Shown here in pieces: positions 1-40,400 of a stretch of DNA of 64,000 nucleotides. The notes under the pieces were generated by a model. That model had not been told where the DNA came from and ran no database searches. It worked only from the letters and a program-made list of their open reading frames with translations. The stretch lies in assembly GCA_014843695.1 (NCBI GenBank), contig CM026390.1, forward strand, positions 95,957,708 through 96,021,707, read 5' to 3'. The position numbers were made by a program, and so were the translations under genes. Position 1 is the first letter of the stretch. Each line of letters begins with the position of its first letter. The stretch comes from Archivesica marissinica. Its lineage: Eukaryota; Mollusca; Bivalvia; Venerida; Vesicomyidae.

Positions 1-3000
1 TCTAATTGGGGGATAATGACATAGACACATCTAATTGGGGGACATACACACATCTAATTGGGGGATAAGACATAAACGACATACACACATATAATTGGGG
101 GAAACGACATAGACACATCTAATTGGGGAAACGACATAACACACTAATTGGGGGAATACGACATAGACACATCTAATTGGGGGAAAACGACATACACACA
201 TATCTAATTGGGGGAAAACGACATAGACACATCTAATTGGGGGAAAACGATATAGACACATCTAATTGGGGGAAAACGACATACACACATATAATTGGGG
301 GAAAACGACATAGACACATCTAATTGGGGAAAAACGACATACACACATCTAATTGGGGGGACATACACACATCTAATTGGGGGGAGAAACGACATACACA
401 CATCTAATTGGGGGATAATGACATACACACATCTAATTGGGGGATAACGACATACACACATCTAATTGGGGGAAAACGACATACACACATCTAATTGGGG
501 GAAACGACATACACACATCTAATTGGGGGATAACGACATACACACATATAATTGGGGGATAAGACATAACAATTATTGGGGGAAAACGACATAGACACAT
601 CTAATTGGGGAAAACGACATACACACATCTAATTGGGGGGTAACGACATACACACATCTAATTGGGGGAAAACGACATAGACACATCTAATTGGGGGAAA
701 ACGACATACACACATCTAATTGGGGGATAACGACATACACACATATAATTGGGGGATAACGACATAGACACATCTAATTGGGGGATAACGACATAGACAC
801 ATCTAATTGGGGGAAAACGACATACACACATCTAATGGGGATAACGACATACACACATATAATTGGGGGATAACGACATAGACACATCTAATTGGGGGAT
901 AACGACATAGACACATCTAATTGGGGGAAAACGACATACACACATCTAATTGGGGGATAACGACATAGACACATCTAATTGGGGGATAACGACATAGACA
1001 CATCTAATTGGGGGATAACGACATAGACACATCTAATTGGGGGATAATGACATAGACATATATAATTGGGGGATAACGACATAGACACATCTAATTGGGG
1101 GATAACGACATAGACACATCTAATTGGGGGATAACGACATACACACATATAATTGGGGGATAATGACATACACACATCTAATTGGGGGATAACGACATAG
1201 ACACATCTAATTGGGGGATAACGACATACACACATATAATTGGGGGATAATGACATACATACATCTAATTGGGGGATAACGACATACACACATATAATTG
1301 GGGGATAACGACATACACACATATAATTGGGGGATAATGACATACACACATCTAATTGGGGGATAACGACATACACACATGTAATTGGGGGATAATGACA
1401 TACATACATCTAATTGGGGGATAACGACATACACACATATAATTGGGGGATAATGACATACACACATATAATTGGGGGATAATGACATACACACATATAA
1501 TTGGGGGATAATGACATACACACATATAATTGGGGGATAACGACATACACACATATAATTGGGGGATAATGACATACACACATCTAATTGGGGGATAACG
1601 ACATACACACATATAATTGGGGGATAATGACATACACACATCTAATTGGGGGATAACGACATACACACATATAATTGGGGGATAATGACATACACACATC
1701 TAATTGGGGGATAACGACATACACACATGTAATTGGGGGATAATGACATACATACATCTAATTGGGGGATAACGACATACACACATATAATTGGGGGATA
1801 ATGACATACACACATATAATTGGGGGATAATGACATACACACATATAATTGGGGGATAATGACATACACACATATAATTGGGGGATAATGACATACACAC
1901 ATATAATTGGGGGATAACGACATACACACATATAATTGGGGGATAACGACATACACACATATAATTGGGGGATAATGACATACACACATCTAATTGGGGG
2001 ATAACGACATACACACATATAATTGGGGGATAATGACATACATACATCTAATTGGGGGATAACGACATACACACATATAATTGGGGGATAATGACATACA
2101 CACATATAATTGGGGGATAATGACATACACACATATAATTGGGGGATAATGACATACACACATATAATTGGGGGATAACGACATACACACATATAATTGG
2201 GGGATAATGACATACACACATATAATTGGGGGATAATGACATACACACATATAATTGGGGGATAACGACATACACACATATAATTGGGGGATAATGACAT
2301 ACACACATATAATTGGGGGATAATGACATACACACATATAATTGGGGGATAACGACATACACACATATACTTGGGGGATAACGACATACACACATATAAT
2401 TGGGGGATAATGACATACCCACATCTAATTGGGGGATAACGACATACACACATATAATTGGGGGATAATGACATACACACATATAATTGGGGGATAATGA
2501 CATACACACATATAATTGGGGGATAATGACATACACACATATAATTGGGGGATAATGACATACACACATATAATTGGGGGATAATGACATACACACATAT
2601 AATTGGGGGATAATGACATACACACATATAATTGGGGGATAACGACATACACACATATAATTGGGGGATAATGACATACACACATATAATTGGGGGATAA
2701 CGACATACACACATCTAATTGGGGGATAATGACATACACACATATAATTGGGGGATAACGACATACACACATATAATTGGGGGATAAGACACACATCTAA
2801 TTGGGGGATAATGACATACACACATATAATTGGGGGATAACGACATAGACACATATAATTGGGGGATAACGACATATACACATATAATTGGGGGATAACG
2901 ACATAGACACATATAATTGGGGGATAATGACATACACACATATAATTGGGGGATAACGACATAGACACATATAATTGGGGGATAACGACATAGACATATA

Positions 3001-3731
3001 TAATTGGGGGATAACGACATATACACATATAATTGGGGGATAATGACATACACACATATAATTGGGGGATAATGACATACACACATATAATTGGGGGATA
3101 ATGACATACACACATATAATTGGGGGATAATGACATACACACATATAATTGGGGGATAACGACATACACACATATAATTGGGGAATAACGACATAGACAC
3201 ATATAATTGGGGGATAATGACATACACACATATAATTGGGGGATAACGACATACATCTAATTGGGGGATAATGACACACATATAATTGGGGGATAATGAC
3301 ACATATAATTGGGGGATAACGACATACATACATCTAATTGGGGGATAATGACACACATATAATTGGGGGATAATGACACACATATAATTGGGGGATAACG
3401 ACATACATACATCTAATTGGGGGATAATGACACACATATAATTGGGGGATAACGACATAGACACATATAATTGGGGGATAATGACATACACACATATAAT
3501 TGGGGGATAACGACATACATCTAATTGGGGGATAATGACACACATATAATTGGGGGATAATGACACACATATAATTGGGGGATAATGACACACATATAAT
3601 TGGGGGATAATGACACACATATAATTGGGGGATAATGACACACATATAATTGGGGGATAATGACACACATATAATTGGGGGATAATGACACACATATAAT
3701 TGGGGGATAATGACACACATATAATTGGGGG
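1..3731. repeat. Minisatellite array, 29 bp unit
   Basis: About 128 tandem copies of a 29 bp unit with the core TAATTGGGGG followed by ATAAYGACATACACACAT. The array starts mid-unit at base 1, so it continues off the left edge. The left third is the most variable (ATAA versus AAAA after the G-run); the middle is very uniform. From about 3260 to 3725 the unit changes to a 25 bp form that lacks ATAC. Long minus-strand reading frames exist only because 29 is not a multiple of 3 and the unit has few stops; they are not genes. The array lies in the ADH intron after the 136 bp exon. Confidence 0.97.
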
Positions 3732-4344
3732 TTTCTGCATCCATTGCTCTGTTGTAGCACATGACGTTCTGGGTGACTTCTACATGGATTCAATTTTTCT
3801 TAATAATCCAATGTATTTTTAATACCAGCTGAATAGTCTATGCTAATCAGTTCAATTCTGATCTGATCAGAGTTGATATTTGCTTTTTCAAAACATTTTT
3901 TAATATGCGCAATAGTGCTCTCATACAATCATCAGCATTTTATGATATCATTTTGATTGTAAGCTTATTTTAGGTTAGATTAGCGTAGGCTATTCAGATT
4001 TATCATGTGTTGTTTACAAATACATGTATGTATATACTATATTATTACAACTGCATAATGTGATGTGTTTTATACTTTGACAAATACCGTCTCTTGTAAC
4101 TCATTTATGAGTGGCAATGTACTATACCATGTATTATTTTAATGTTGTTCTGTTATTGTTGTACATTGATGAGACATAAATAAATAAATATGGAATGTTG
4201 ATTAAAGAATTATTATTATTTTTGTTTCTACAATATTCTAATGTAATTGTTCAATCATATCATTGATAAAGTCAATAATATAATAAAGTAATTCATGAAT
4301 TCATTTATTTATAATAGCATCTGGTACAGAATATATATGCATAC
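3732..4344. other. Intronic spacer, ADH gene
   Basis: AT-rich non-coding sequence between the 29 bp array and the ADH exon. A stretch near 4140-4190 ends in a TAAATAAATAAATA run, which looks like a retroelement tail. The remaining ADH exons (expected about 139 bp and about 25 bp by comparison with vertebrate ADH) are not visible here, so they probably lie left of the window. Confidence 0.5.
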
Positions 4345-32867
<28,523 letters not shown>

Positions 32868-32977
32868 TTACAATTTAGACGAATAGATTAACATGTTTAA
32901 GGAACATGGCCAGGTACATAACTACATATGTATCCCTAGACACTGTGTGGTACTAGTTTGTTTCATCTGTTTCGTTG

Positions 32978-33504
32978 TTAAAGCGACATTACACCGCAAA
33001 AGCCAAACAAATGTAGTTGCTAGCGTATACATGCACTGCTACTACAAATTCTTCTGAATACATTTGAACACTAACATTGAATCAATAAACAGTGCTTTTG
33101 TGGTCTACAAACTTTCAAAAGTGAAAGTAGGATTTCATAAAACTGTTATCCATGCTCCTGAATTGACGTTTGTCTGTTATTGGAGTCAATACCGCGTGAT
33201 ACTGTCGTCTAGAGATAATTCAACTAAAATTAGTTACAACTAAATATGCATTGATACAAATGTAATACTATAGCGGTAAATCTGTACCATAAATGGAGTT
33301 ATTCAATATACACGAGTTGTATTACGCATGGATGTCGACACTATTTACATTATTTTGTTATGTCAACAAACCGCGTGCACGACGTTTGTTTATTAGTTGA
33401 AATACTCATTTTGTGAGGCAAATATTTGGGGAGAAAATATACCACATAATAGAAAATTACATTTAGTAGAAATTTGCGTTTTCACTGATGTAGTGTCGCT
33501 TTAA
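32978..33504. mobile_element. TTAA-bounded MITE (about 527 bp)
   Basis: Left end TTAAAGCGACATTACACCGC at 32978, right end TGTAGTGTCGCTTTAA at 33504: inverted termini with a TTAA at each edge, as left by piggyBac-type target choice. The interior is AT-rich and non-coding. Confidence 0.75.
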
Positions 33505-33612
33505 GCAACCTATCTCGCTCTATAGGTTTGTGGACCTCGTTCGTCGAAACACATGAGTTTCGGAAACAAGGGTTCAAAATAAATTCTTCCAAAACGATCC
33601 ATGGGAGCGTGC

Positions 33613-33729
33613 GGTCAAAACCACAGGGATTCGGCACGTTTGGGGGTACTAGTATATATATTTAAGTACTTAAATATATATAGGCCTACTAGTACCCCCC
33701 AAACGTGCCGAATCCCTGTGGTCAAAACA
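33613..33729. repeat. Near-perfect palindrome flanked by a 9 bp direct repeat
   Basis: Left arm 33621-33667 (CCACAGGGATTCGGCACGTT, TGGGGGTACTAGT...) and right arm 33668-33721 are reverse complements, meeting at TTTAAGTACTTAAA. The right arm has one extra base in the G/C run and an AGGCCT-type insertion. GGTCAAAAC occurs on both sides (33613 and 33720), like a target-site duplication. Confidence 0.9.
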
Positions 33730-34052
33730 TCACCTTGTCAATATTTATAATTGATATTTTACAGATAACATTTATTTGTAATATTAAAGCATGGCAGAAT
33801 ATTAGTCTATGCCTAGATTATGATTGTGTAATAAGTCTAGTACAATCGTAAGACAAGAGGTTGAAATATAGCACGACATAACTTTGATGTTTCTCTTCAG
33901 ATTATTGGTTTTAAAAACGCATGAATCTGCTCGGCATATTCTTATAGCTCAAGAAAGCCAGCTTACTAATTACATACATGACAAATCAGTACTTAGAATA
34001 ATGCTCGATGTTAAAATGTACCTGTCCGACTGTATCCATCTTGTAATCTGTA
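33730..34052. other. Spacer left of the DNA transposon
   Basis: AT-rich, no coding feature. A frame at 34005-34050 (MYLSDCIHLVI) could be a LINE end, but this is weak. Confidence 0.35.
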
Positions 34053-34379
34053 TATAGGCATTTCTAACCTATTCTGATGACGAGATGAACATCGGATGAC
34101 GATAAAATATTGGGGGTTTTCTCAAGTGTATTGTACAATATAAAATTAATGCATGGCTGTAGCAAGGGGTTATTTATTTTGTGAGGCGTACACTATACTG
34201 TGAACTGTACATTACTGTCCTTTGTAGTTGGCATGACTGTGTAGGATTTCTATATGGACTGTTGCCTTCTATTTATCTGGGTTAGCCGTGCCAGTAAAAT
34301 GAAAACCCCATACACCCAAGCCAACTTGTAACGACAATAATTCAAAGAAAAGAAATCGGATATAGTCATACTATTTTAT

Positions 34380-35090
34380 TTTATTTCTTAAAGAATCAGT
34401 TCCATTTGCTTGCGCCTACACACAACGAAACACATATGGACACCGTTTGGGACAACATATTGATGGGGTTTCTCCACACAGTACCAACACATCTATAACA
34501 TTTGATATCAGCCATAGCATGCTCTATGCGCACTCTGTATTTTGTGATAATATTTATATCTATTTAGTTTACGACACTTTTGTCTTTCTCCTGGCTGCTT
34601 TCGACGTATATGCGTTCATAACAAAATCGCGATTAGGGTAGATTTGTGTCGCCTAAAATAAGCAAATCGTCTGGAAAATGTAAGTCTGGTCCAACCTGTT
34701 TCATCAAGCCGTATTGTTGGGCATCGTCAAGATGACCTAGATATCCACTCTCGATGTGTCGATGCACACCAACCACTACCTGTGAGTGCATGCAATGATA
34801 GTTACGGTGCCCCGAATAATACCGTTATTGTGGTTCCATTTCTTGTCGATACATTTGATGGGACGTTCGATCTATAGCAACCACAGCCATATGCAGTTTG
34901 GCCCATGTACTCTCCACCGCCATTCAACCACTGTCGGCCAAACAACAAAATACCGTAACTTGTCATAAATCAGTGGGATAATATTTCTGACTTCAAGACT
35001 CACAGTGCCAACACTTACACCAAACATGGTATGTTGGATATGTTCTTGCCCAAATCATAAACAATAATGTTCTGTTCCTTGCTGACAGCA
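34380..35090 (-). pseudogene. DDE transposase pseudogene (IS5/Harbinger-like)
   Basis: Minus strand, 5' to 3': a helix-turn-helix region HTMFGVSVGTVSLEVRNIIP, then YDKLRYFVVWPTVVEW (about 34920-35015); after a frameshift WAKLHMAVVAIDRTSH (first catalytic Asp, normally AIDGTSH); after a stop YSGHRNYHCMHSQVVVGVH, ESGYLGHLDDAQQY, DDLLILGDTNLP (second Asp, near 34645); then RVRIEHAMADIKCYR (Glu of the triad, near 34510) and GTVWRNPINML. The three DDE residues are all still readable, though in different frames. Such enzymes cut and paste the element between its terminal repeats. Inactive as it stands. Confidence 0.85.
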
Positions 35091-35136
35091 AGACGGTAGT
35101 CTAAAGGATATATATATAATTTACACATCGCCAATC

Positions 35137-35690
35137 ATGATAACCAGCCCGTGCCAGTACAGGATGATAACCAGCCCGTGCCAGTACAGGGTGATAACCA
35201 GCCCGTGCCAGTACAGGATGATAACCAACCCGCGCCAGTACAGGATGATAACCAGCCCGCGCCAGTTATTACAGGGTGATAGCCAGCCCGCGCCAGTACA
35301 GGGTGATAACCAGCCCGCGCCACTACAGGGTGATAACCAGCCCGCGCCACTACAGGGTGATAACCAGCCCGCGCCAGTACAGGGTGATAGCCAGCCCGTG
35401 CCAGTACAGGGTGATAACCAGCCCGCGCCAGTACAGGGTGATAACCAGCCCGCGCCACTACAGGGTGATAACCAGCCCGCGCCAGTACAATATGATAACC
35501 AACCCGCGCCAGTACAGGGTGATAACCAGCCCGCGCCAGTACAGGGTGATAACCAGCCCGCGCCACTACAGGGTGATAACCAGCCCGCGCCAGTACAAGA
35601 TGATAACCAACCCGCGCCAGTACAGGATGATAACCAGCCCCCGCCAGTACAGGATGATAACCAGTCCGCGCCAGTACAGGATGATAGACA
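35137..35690 (+). repeat. Minisatellite, 27 bp GC-rich unit
   Basis: About 20 copies of GATAACCAGCCCGCGCCAGT ACAGGGT. It is much more GC-rich than its surroundings. Variation between copies is mostly GTGCC/GCGCC, AGTACA/ACTACA and GGGTG/GGATG. The 27 bp length keeps frame in all copies except where ATTATT-like insertions occur near 35265. Confidence 0.95.
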
Positions 35691-35892
35691 GCCAAGAGCA
35701 GACGACCGTGCCCCACGGAGGGCGGGTAACCAGGTCCCCCGTGCTCCGTAAAGAGCGGCTGGTCGCCGTGCTACTGCAGCCGGAGATCGTCGCGACAACA
35801 TCGCTGCGAATCTAAGTTCTGACGATGAGCAAGTCGAGGCCCTGGTGACGACTGGCGGATCTAATCCGCGAGAACAACGAATTGCACAATGA
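35137..35892 (+). pseudogene. Pro/Gln repeat protein, second gene of the transposon (one in-frame stop)
   Basis: A single plus frame runs from 35137 to a TGA at 35890 with one premature TAA at 35749. The first 190 residues are about 20 copies of QPAPVQGDN (27 bp DNA unit). They are followed by RQPRADDRAPRRAGNQVPRA, the stop, then RAAGRRATAAGDRRDNIAAN, LSSDDEQVEALVTTGGSNPR and EQRIAQ. The non-repeat end keeps a biased, protein-like composition (Arg/Ala then acidic), suggesting it was once translated. It sits divergently from the transposase, where PIF/Harbinger elements carry a DNA-binding partner gene; no Myb/SANT motif is visible, so that role is a guess. Confidence 0.55.
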
Positions 35893-36234
35893 CTTTATGA
35901 GAAACACATTACACTACTACAATATTATGGATTGGATTAGAATTGAATTTAAATATTTTATTTGAAAGAAACCAGTGTTTATTTTGGCTTTGCCTAAACG
36001 CGTATTAAATTTATATTTTGAGATAACCCCTACACAGGTGAGTGCGTCCTTAATCCTGTGTACATCTCGTCATCAGAATAGGTTAGAAATGCCTATAATA
36101 TAGGACACACTCTGATGTCAATCATGTACACACCGAGATTAGGTGCACAGCTATGGAATGCCTTAGCTGCTGTTAATTTCGGTCGTTTATCAATGTATGC
36201 AATTGTGCAAGCTATGATTTCTATTCATAGGTCT

Positions 36235-36489
36235 ATTTATAGGTCGGTCGATTAGTCGGCAGAGATAGGCGGGTCGGTGGATTGGCATATATAGGTCGGT
36301 GGGCTGATATAGGTCGATCGGTGGGTCGGCAGATATATGTCGATCGGTGGGTCGGCAGATGGGTCGGTGGGTCGGTGGGTCGGCAGATATAGGTCGGTCG
36401 GTGGGTCGGCAGATATAGGTGGGTCGGCAGATATAGGTCAGTCGGTGGGTCGGCAGATATAGGTCGGTCGGTGGGTCGGCAGATATAGG
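36235..36489 (+). repeat. GGTCGGTGGGTCGGCAGATATA repeat running into the gap
   Basis: Irregular tandem copies of GGTCGGTGGGTCGGCAGATA TA (22 bp) and shorter GGTCGGTG pieces, cut off by the assembly gap. Confidence 0.9.
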
Positions 36490-37489
36490 NNNNNNNNNNN
36501 NNNNNNNNNNNNNNNNNNNNNNNNNNNNNNNNNNNNNNNNNNNNNNNNNNNNNNNNNNNNNNNNNNNNNNNNNNNNNNNNNNNNNNNNNNNNNNNNNNNN
36601 NNNNNNNNNNNNNNNNNNNNNNNNNNNNNNNNNNNNNNNNNNNNNNNNNNNNNNNNNNNNNNNNNNNNNNNNNNNNNNNNNNNNNNNNNNNNNNNNNNNN
36701 NNNNNNNNNNNNNNNNNNNNNNNNNNNNNNNNNNNNNNNNNNNNNNNNNNNNNNNNNNNNNNNNNNNNNNNNNNNNNNNNNNNNNNNNNNNNNNNNNNNN
36801 NNNNNNNNNNNNNNNNNNNNNNNNNNNNNNNNNNNNNNNNNNNNNNNNNNNNNNNNNNNNNNNNNNNNNNNNNNNNNNNNNNNNNNNNNNNNNNNNNNNN
36901 NNNNNNNNNNNNNNNNNNNNNNNNNNNNNNNNNNNNNNNNNNNNNNNNNNNNNNNNNNNNNNNNNNNNNNNNNNNNNNNNNNNNNNNNNNNNNNNNNNNN
37001 NNNNNNNNNNNNNNNNNNNNNNNNNNNNNNNNNNNNNNNNNNNNNNNNNNNNNNNNNNNNNNNNNNNNNNNNNNNNNNNNNNNNNNNNNNNNNNNNNNNN
37101 NNNNNNNNNNNNNNNNNNNNNNNNNNNNNNNNNNNNNNNNNNNNNNNNNNNNNNNNNNNNNNNNNNNNNNNNNNNNNNNNNNNNNNNNNNNNNNNNNNNN
37201 NNNNNNNNNNNNNNNNNNNNNNNNNNNNNNNNNNNNNNNNNNNNNNNNNNNNNNNNNNNNNNNNNNNNNNNNNNNNNNNNNNNNNNNNNNNNNNNNNNNN
37301 NNNNNNNNNNNNNNNNNNNNNNNNNNNNNNNNNNNNNNNNNNNNNNNNNNNNNNNNNNNNNNNNNNNNNNNNNNNNNNNNNNNNNNNNNNNNNNNNNNNN
37401 NNNNNNNNNNNNNNNNNNNNNNNNNNNNNNNNNNNNNNNNNNNNNNNNNNNNNNNNNNNNNNNNNNNNNNNNNNNNNNNNNNNNNNNNN
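36490..37489. other. Assembly gap, 1,000 N
   Basis: Exactly 1,000 N, so its true length is likely unknown. Different tandem repeats lie on the two sides (22 bp GGTCGG type left, 46/50 bp type right). Confidence 0.99.
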
Positions 37490-40400
37490 GTGTATATGAT
37501 GTCATCGTGTGATGGTGGTGCTGTCTCAGTGTATGTGCAGTGTATATGATGTCATCGTGTGATGGTGGTGCTGTCTCAGTGTACAGTGTATATGATGTCA
37601 TCGTGTGATGGTGGTGCTGTATCAGTGTACAGTGTATTTGGTGTCATCGTGTGATGGTGGTGCTGTCTCAGTGTACAGTGCATATGATGTCATCGTGTGA
37701 TGGTGGTGCTGTCTCAGTGTACAGTGTATATGATGTCATCGTGTGATTGTGGTAATGTCTCAGTGTGCAGTGTATATGATGTCATCGTGTGATGGTTGTG
37801 CTGTCTCAGTGTACAGTGTATATGATGGCATCGTGTGATGGTGGTACTGTCTCAGTGTGCAGTGTATATGATGTCATCGTGTGATGGTGGTGCTGTCTCA
37901 GTGTACAGTGTATATGATGTCATCGTGTGGTTGTGGTGCTGTCTCATGTATGTGCAGTGTATATGATGTCATCGTGTGATGGTGGTGCTGTCTCAGTGTA
38001 CAGTGTATATGATGTCATCGTGTGATGGTGGTGCTGTCTCAGTGTACAGTGTATATGATGTCATCGTGTGATGGTGGTGCTGTCTCAGTGTATGTGCAGT
38101 GTATATGATGTCATCGTGTGATGGTGGTGCTGTCTCAGTGTATGTGCAGTGTATATGATGTCATCGTGTGATGGTGGTGCTGTCTCAGTGTACAGTGTAT
38201 ATGATGTCATCGTGTGATGGTGGTGCTGTCTCAGTGTATGTGCAGTGTATATGATGTCATCGTGTGATGGTGGTGCTGTCTCAGTGTACAGTGTATATGA
38301 TGTCATCGTGTGATGGTGGTGCTGTCTCAGTGTATGTGCAGTGTATATGATGTCATCGTGTGATGGTGGTGCTGTCTCAGTGTATGTGCAGTGTATATGA
38401 TGTCATCGTGTGATGGTGGTGCTGTCTCAGTGTATGTGCAGTGTATATGATGTCATCGTGTGATGGTGGTGCTGTCTCAGTGTAGCAGTGTATATGATGT
38501 CATCGTGTGATGGTGGTGCTGTCTCAGTGTATGTCAGTGTATATGATGTCATCGTGTGATGGTGGTACTGTCTCAGTGTATGTGCAGTGTATATGATGTC
38601 ATCGTGTGATGGTGGTGCTGTCTCAGTGTACAGTGTATATGATGTCATCGTGTGATGGTGGTGCTGTCTCAGTGTACAGTGTATATGATGTCATCGTGTG
38701 ATGGTGGTGCTGTCTCAGTGTATGTACAGTGTATATGATGTCATCGTGTGATGGTGGTGCTGTCTCAGTGTATGTGCAGTGTATATGATGTCATCGTGTG
38801 ATGGTGGTGCTGTCTCAGTGTATGTACAGTGTATATGATGTCATCGTGTGATGGTGGTACTGTCTCAGTGTATGTGCAGTGTATATGATGTCATCGTGTG
38901 ATGGTGGTGCTGTCTCAGTGTACAGTGTATATGATGTCATCGTGTGATGGTGGTGCTGTCTCAGTGTACAGTGTATATGATGTCATCGTGTGATGGTGGT
39001 GCTGTCTCAGTGTATGTACAGTGTATATGATGTCATCGTGTGATGGTGGTGCTGTCTCAGTGTATGTGCAGTGTATATGATGTCATCGTGTGATGGTGGT
39101 GCTGTCTCAGTGTATGTGCAGTGTATATGATGTCATCGTGTGATGGTGGTGCTGTCTCAGTGTATGTGTATATGATGTCATCGTGTGATGGTGGTGCTGT
39201 CTCAGTGTATGTGCAGTGTATATGATGTCATCGTGTGATGGTGGTGCTGTCTCAGTGTATGTGCAGTGTATATGATGTCATCGTGTGATGGTGGTGCTGT
39301 CTCAGTGTATGTGCAGTGTATATGATGTCATCGTGTGATGGTGGTGCTGTCTCAGTGTACAGTGTATATGATGTCATCGTGTGATGGTGGTGCTGTCTCA
39401 GTGTACAGTGTATATGATGTCATCGTGTGATGGTGGTGCTGTCTCAGTGTACAGTGTATATGATGTCATCGTGTGATGGTGGTGCTGTCTCAGTGTACAG
39501 TGTATATGATGTCATCGTGTGATGGTGGTGCTGTCTCAGTGTACAGTGTATATGATGTCATCGTGTGATGGTGGTGCTGTCTCAGTGTACAGTGTATATG
39601 ATGTCATCGTGTGATGGTGGTACTGTCTCAGTGTACAGTGTATATGATGTCATCGTGTGATGGTGGTGCTGTCTCAATGTACAATGTATATGATGTCATC
39701 ATGTGGTGGTGGTGCTGTCTCAGTGTATGTACAGTGTATATGATGTCATCGTGTGATGGTGGTGCTGTCTCAATGTACAATGTATATGATGTCATCATGT
39801 GGTGGTGGTGCTGTCTCAGTGTATGTGCAGTGTATATGATGGCATCGTGTGATGGTGGTGCTGTCTCAGTGTACAGTGTATATGTTGTCATCGTGTGATC
39901 GTGGTACTGTCTCAGTGTATGTGCAGTGTATATGATGGCATTGTGTTGTGGTGGTGCTGTCTCAGTGTACAGTGTATATGATGTCATCGTGTGGTGGTGG
40001 TGGTGGTGCTGTCTCAGTGTACAGTGTATATGATGTCATCGTGTGATGGTGGTGCTGTCTCAGTGTATGTACAGTGTATATGATGGCATCGTGTGATGGT
40101 GGTACTGTCTCAGTGTACAGTATATATGATGTCATCGTGTGATGGTGGTACTGTCTCAGTGTACAGTATATATGATGTCATCTTGTGTTGGTGGTACTCT
40201 CTCAGTGTACAGTATATATGATGGCATCGTGTGATGGTGGTACTGTCTCAGTGTTCAGTGTATATGATGTCATCGTGTGATGGTGGTGCTGTCTCAGTGT
40301 AACAGTGTATATGATGTCATCGTGTGATGGTGGTGCTGTCTCAGTGTACAGTGTATATGATGTCATCGTGTGATGGTGGTGCTGTCTCAGTGTACAGTGT

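Larger units (their letters stand above)
34053..36097. mobile_element. Decayed two-gene DNA transposon (PIF/Harbinger or ISL2EU-like)
   Basis: A 35 bp sequence at 34053-34087 occurs as an exact reverse complement at 36063-36097 (31 bases certain, 4 more at the outer edge). Between them lie a minus-strand DDE transposase remnant (34380-35090) and a plus-strand repeat-protein remnant (35137-35892), diverging from a point near 35110. A two-gene divergent layout is typical of PIF/Harbinger-type elements. The inverted repeat may instead come from two copies of another repeat. Confidence 0.6.

Noticed and set aside
2048..3256. 402-codon minus-strand open frame
   Set aside because: It lies wholly inside the 29 bp array; the periodic peptide follows from the unit length.
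1..3731. CRISPR-like regular repeats
   Set aside because: Copies are direct head-to-tail with no unique spacers, and the setting is eukaryotic. It is a minisatellite, as are the arrays at 4612, 7105, 13257, 37490, 57335 and 60012.
3732..4344. Last ADH exon in this spacer
   Set aside because: I looked for the expected C-terminal motifs (WKSxxxVPKL, KIKVDEFVTH) on the minus strand and found none, so the exon is placed off the left edge.
34053..36097. LTR retrotransposon
   Set aside because: The end repeats are inverted, not direct, and the coding remnant is a DDE transposase; no gag, protease, RT or integrase was seen.
36438..37601. 387-codon minus frame
   Set aside because: It is mostly N from the assembly gap.
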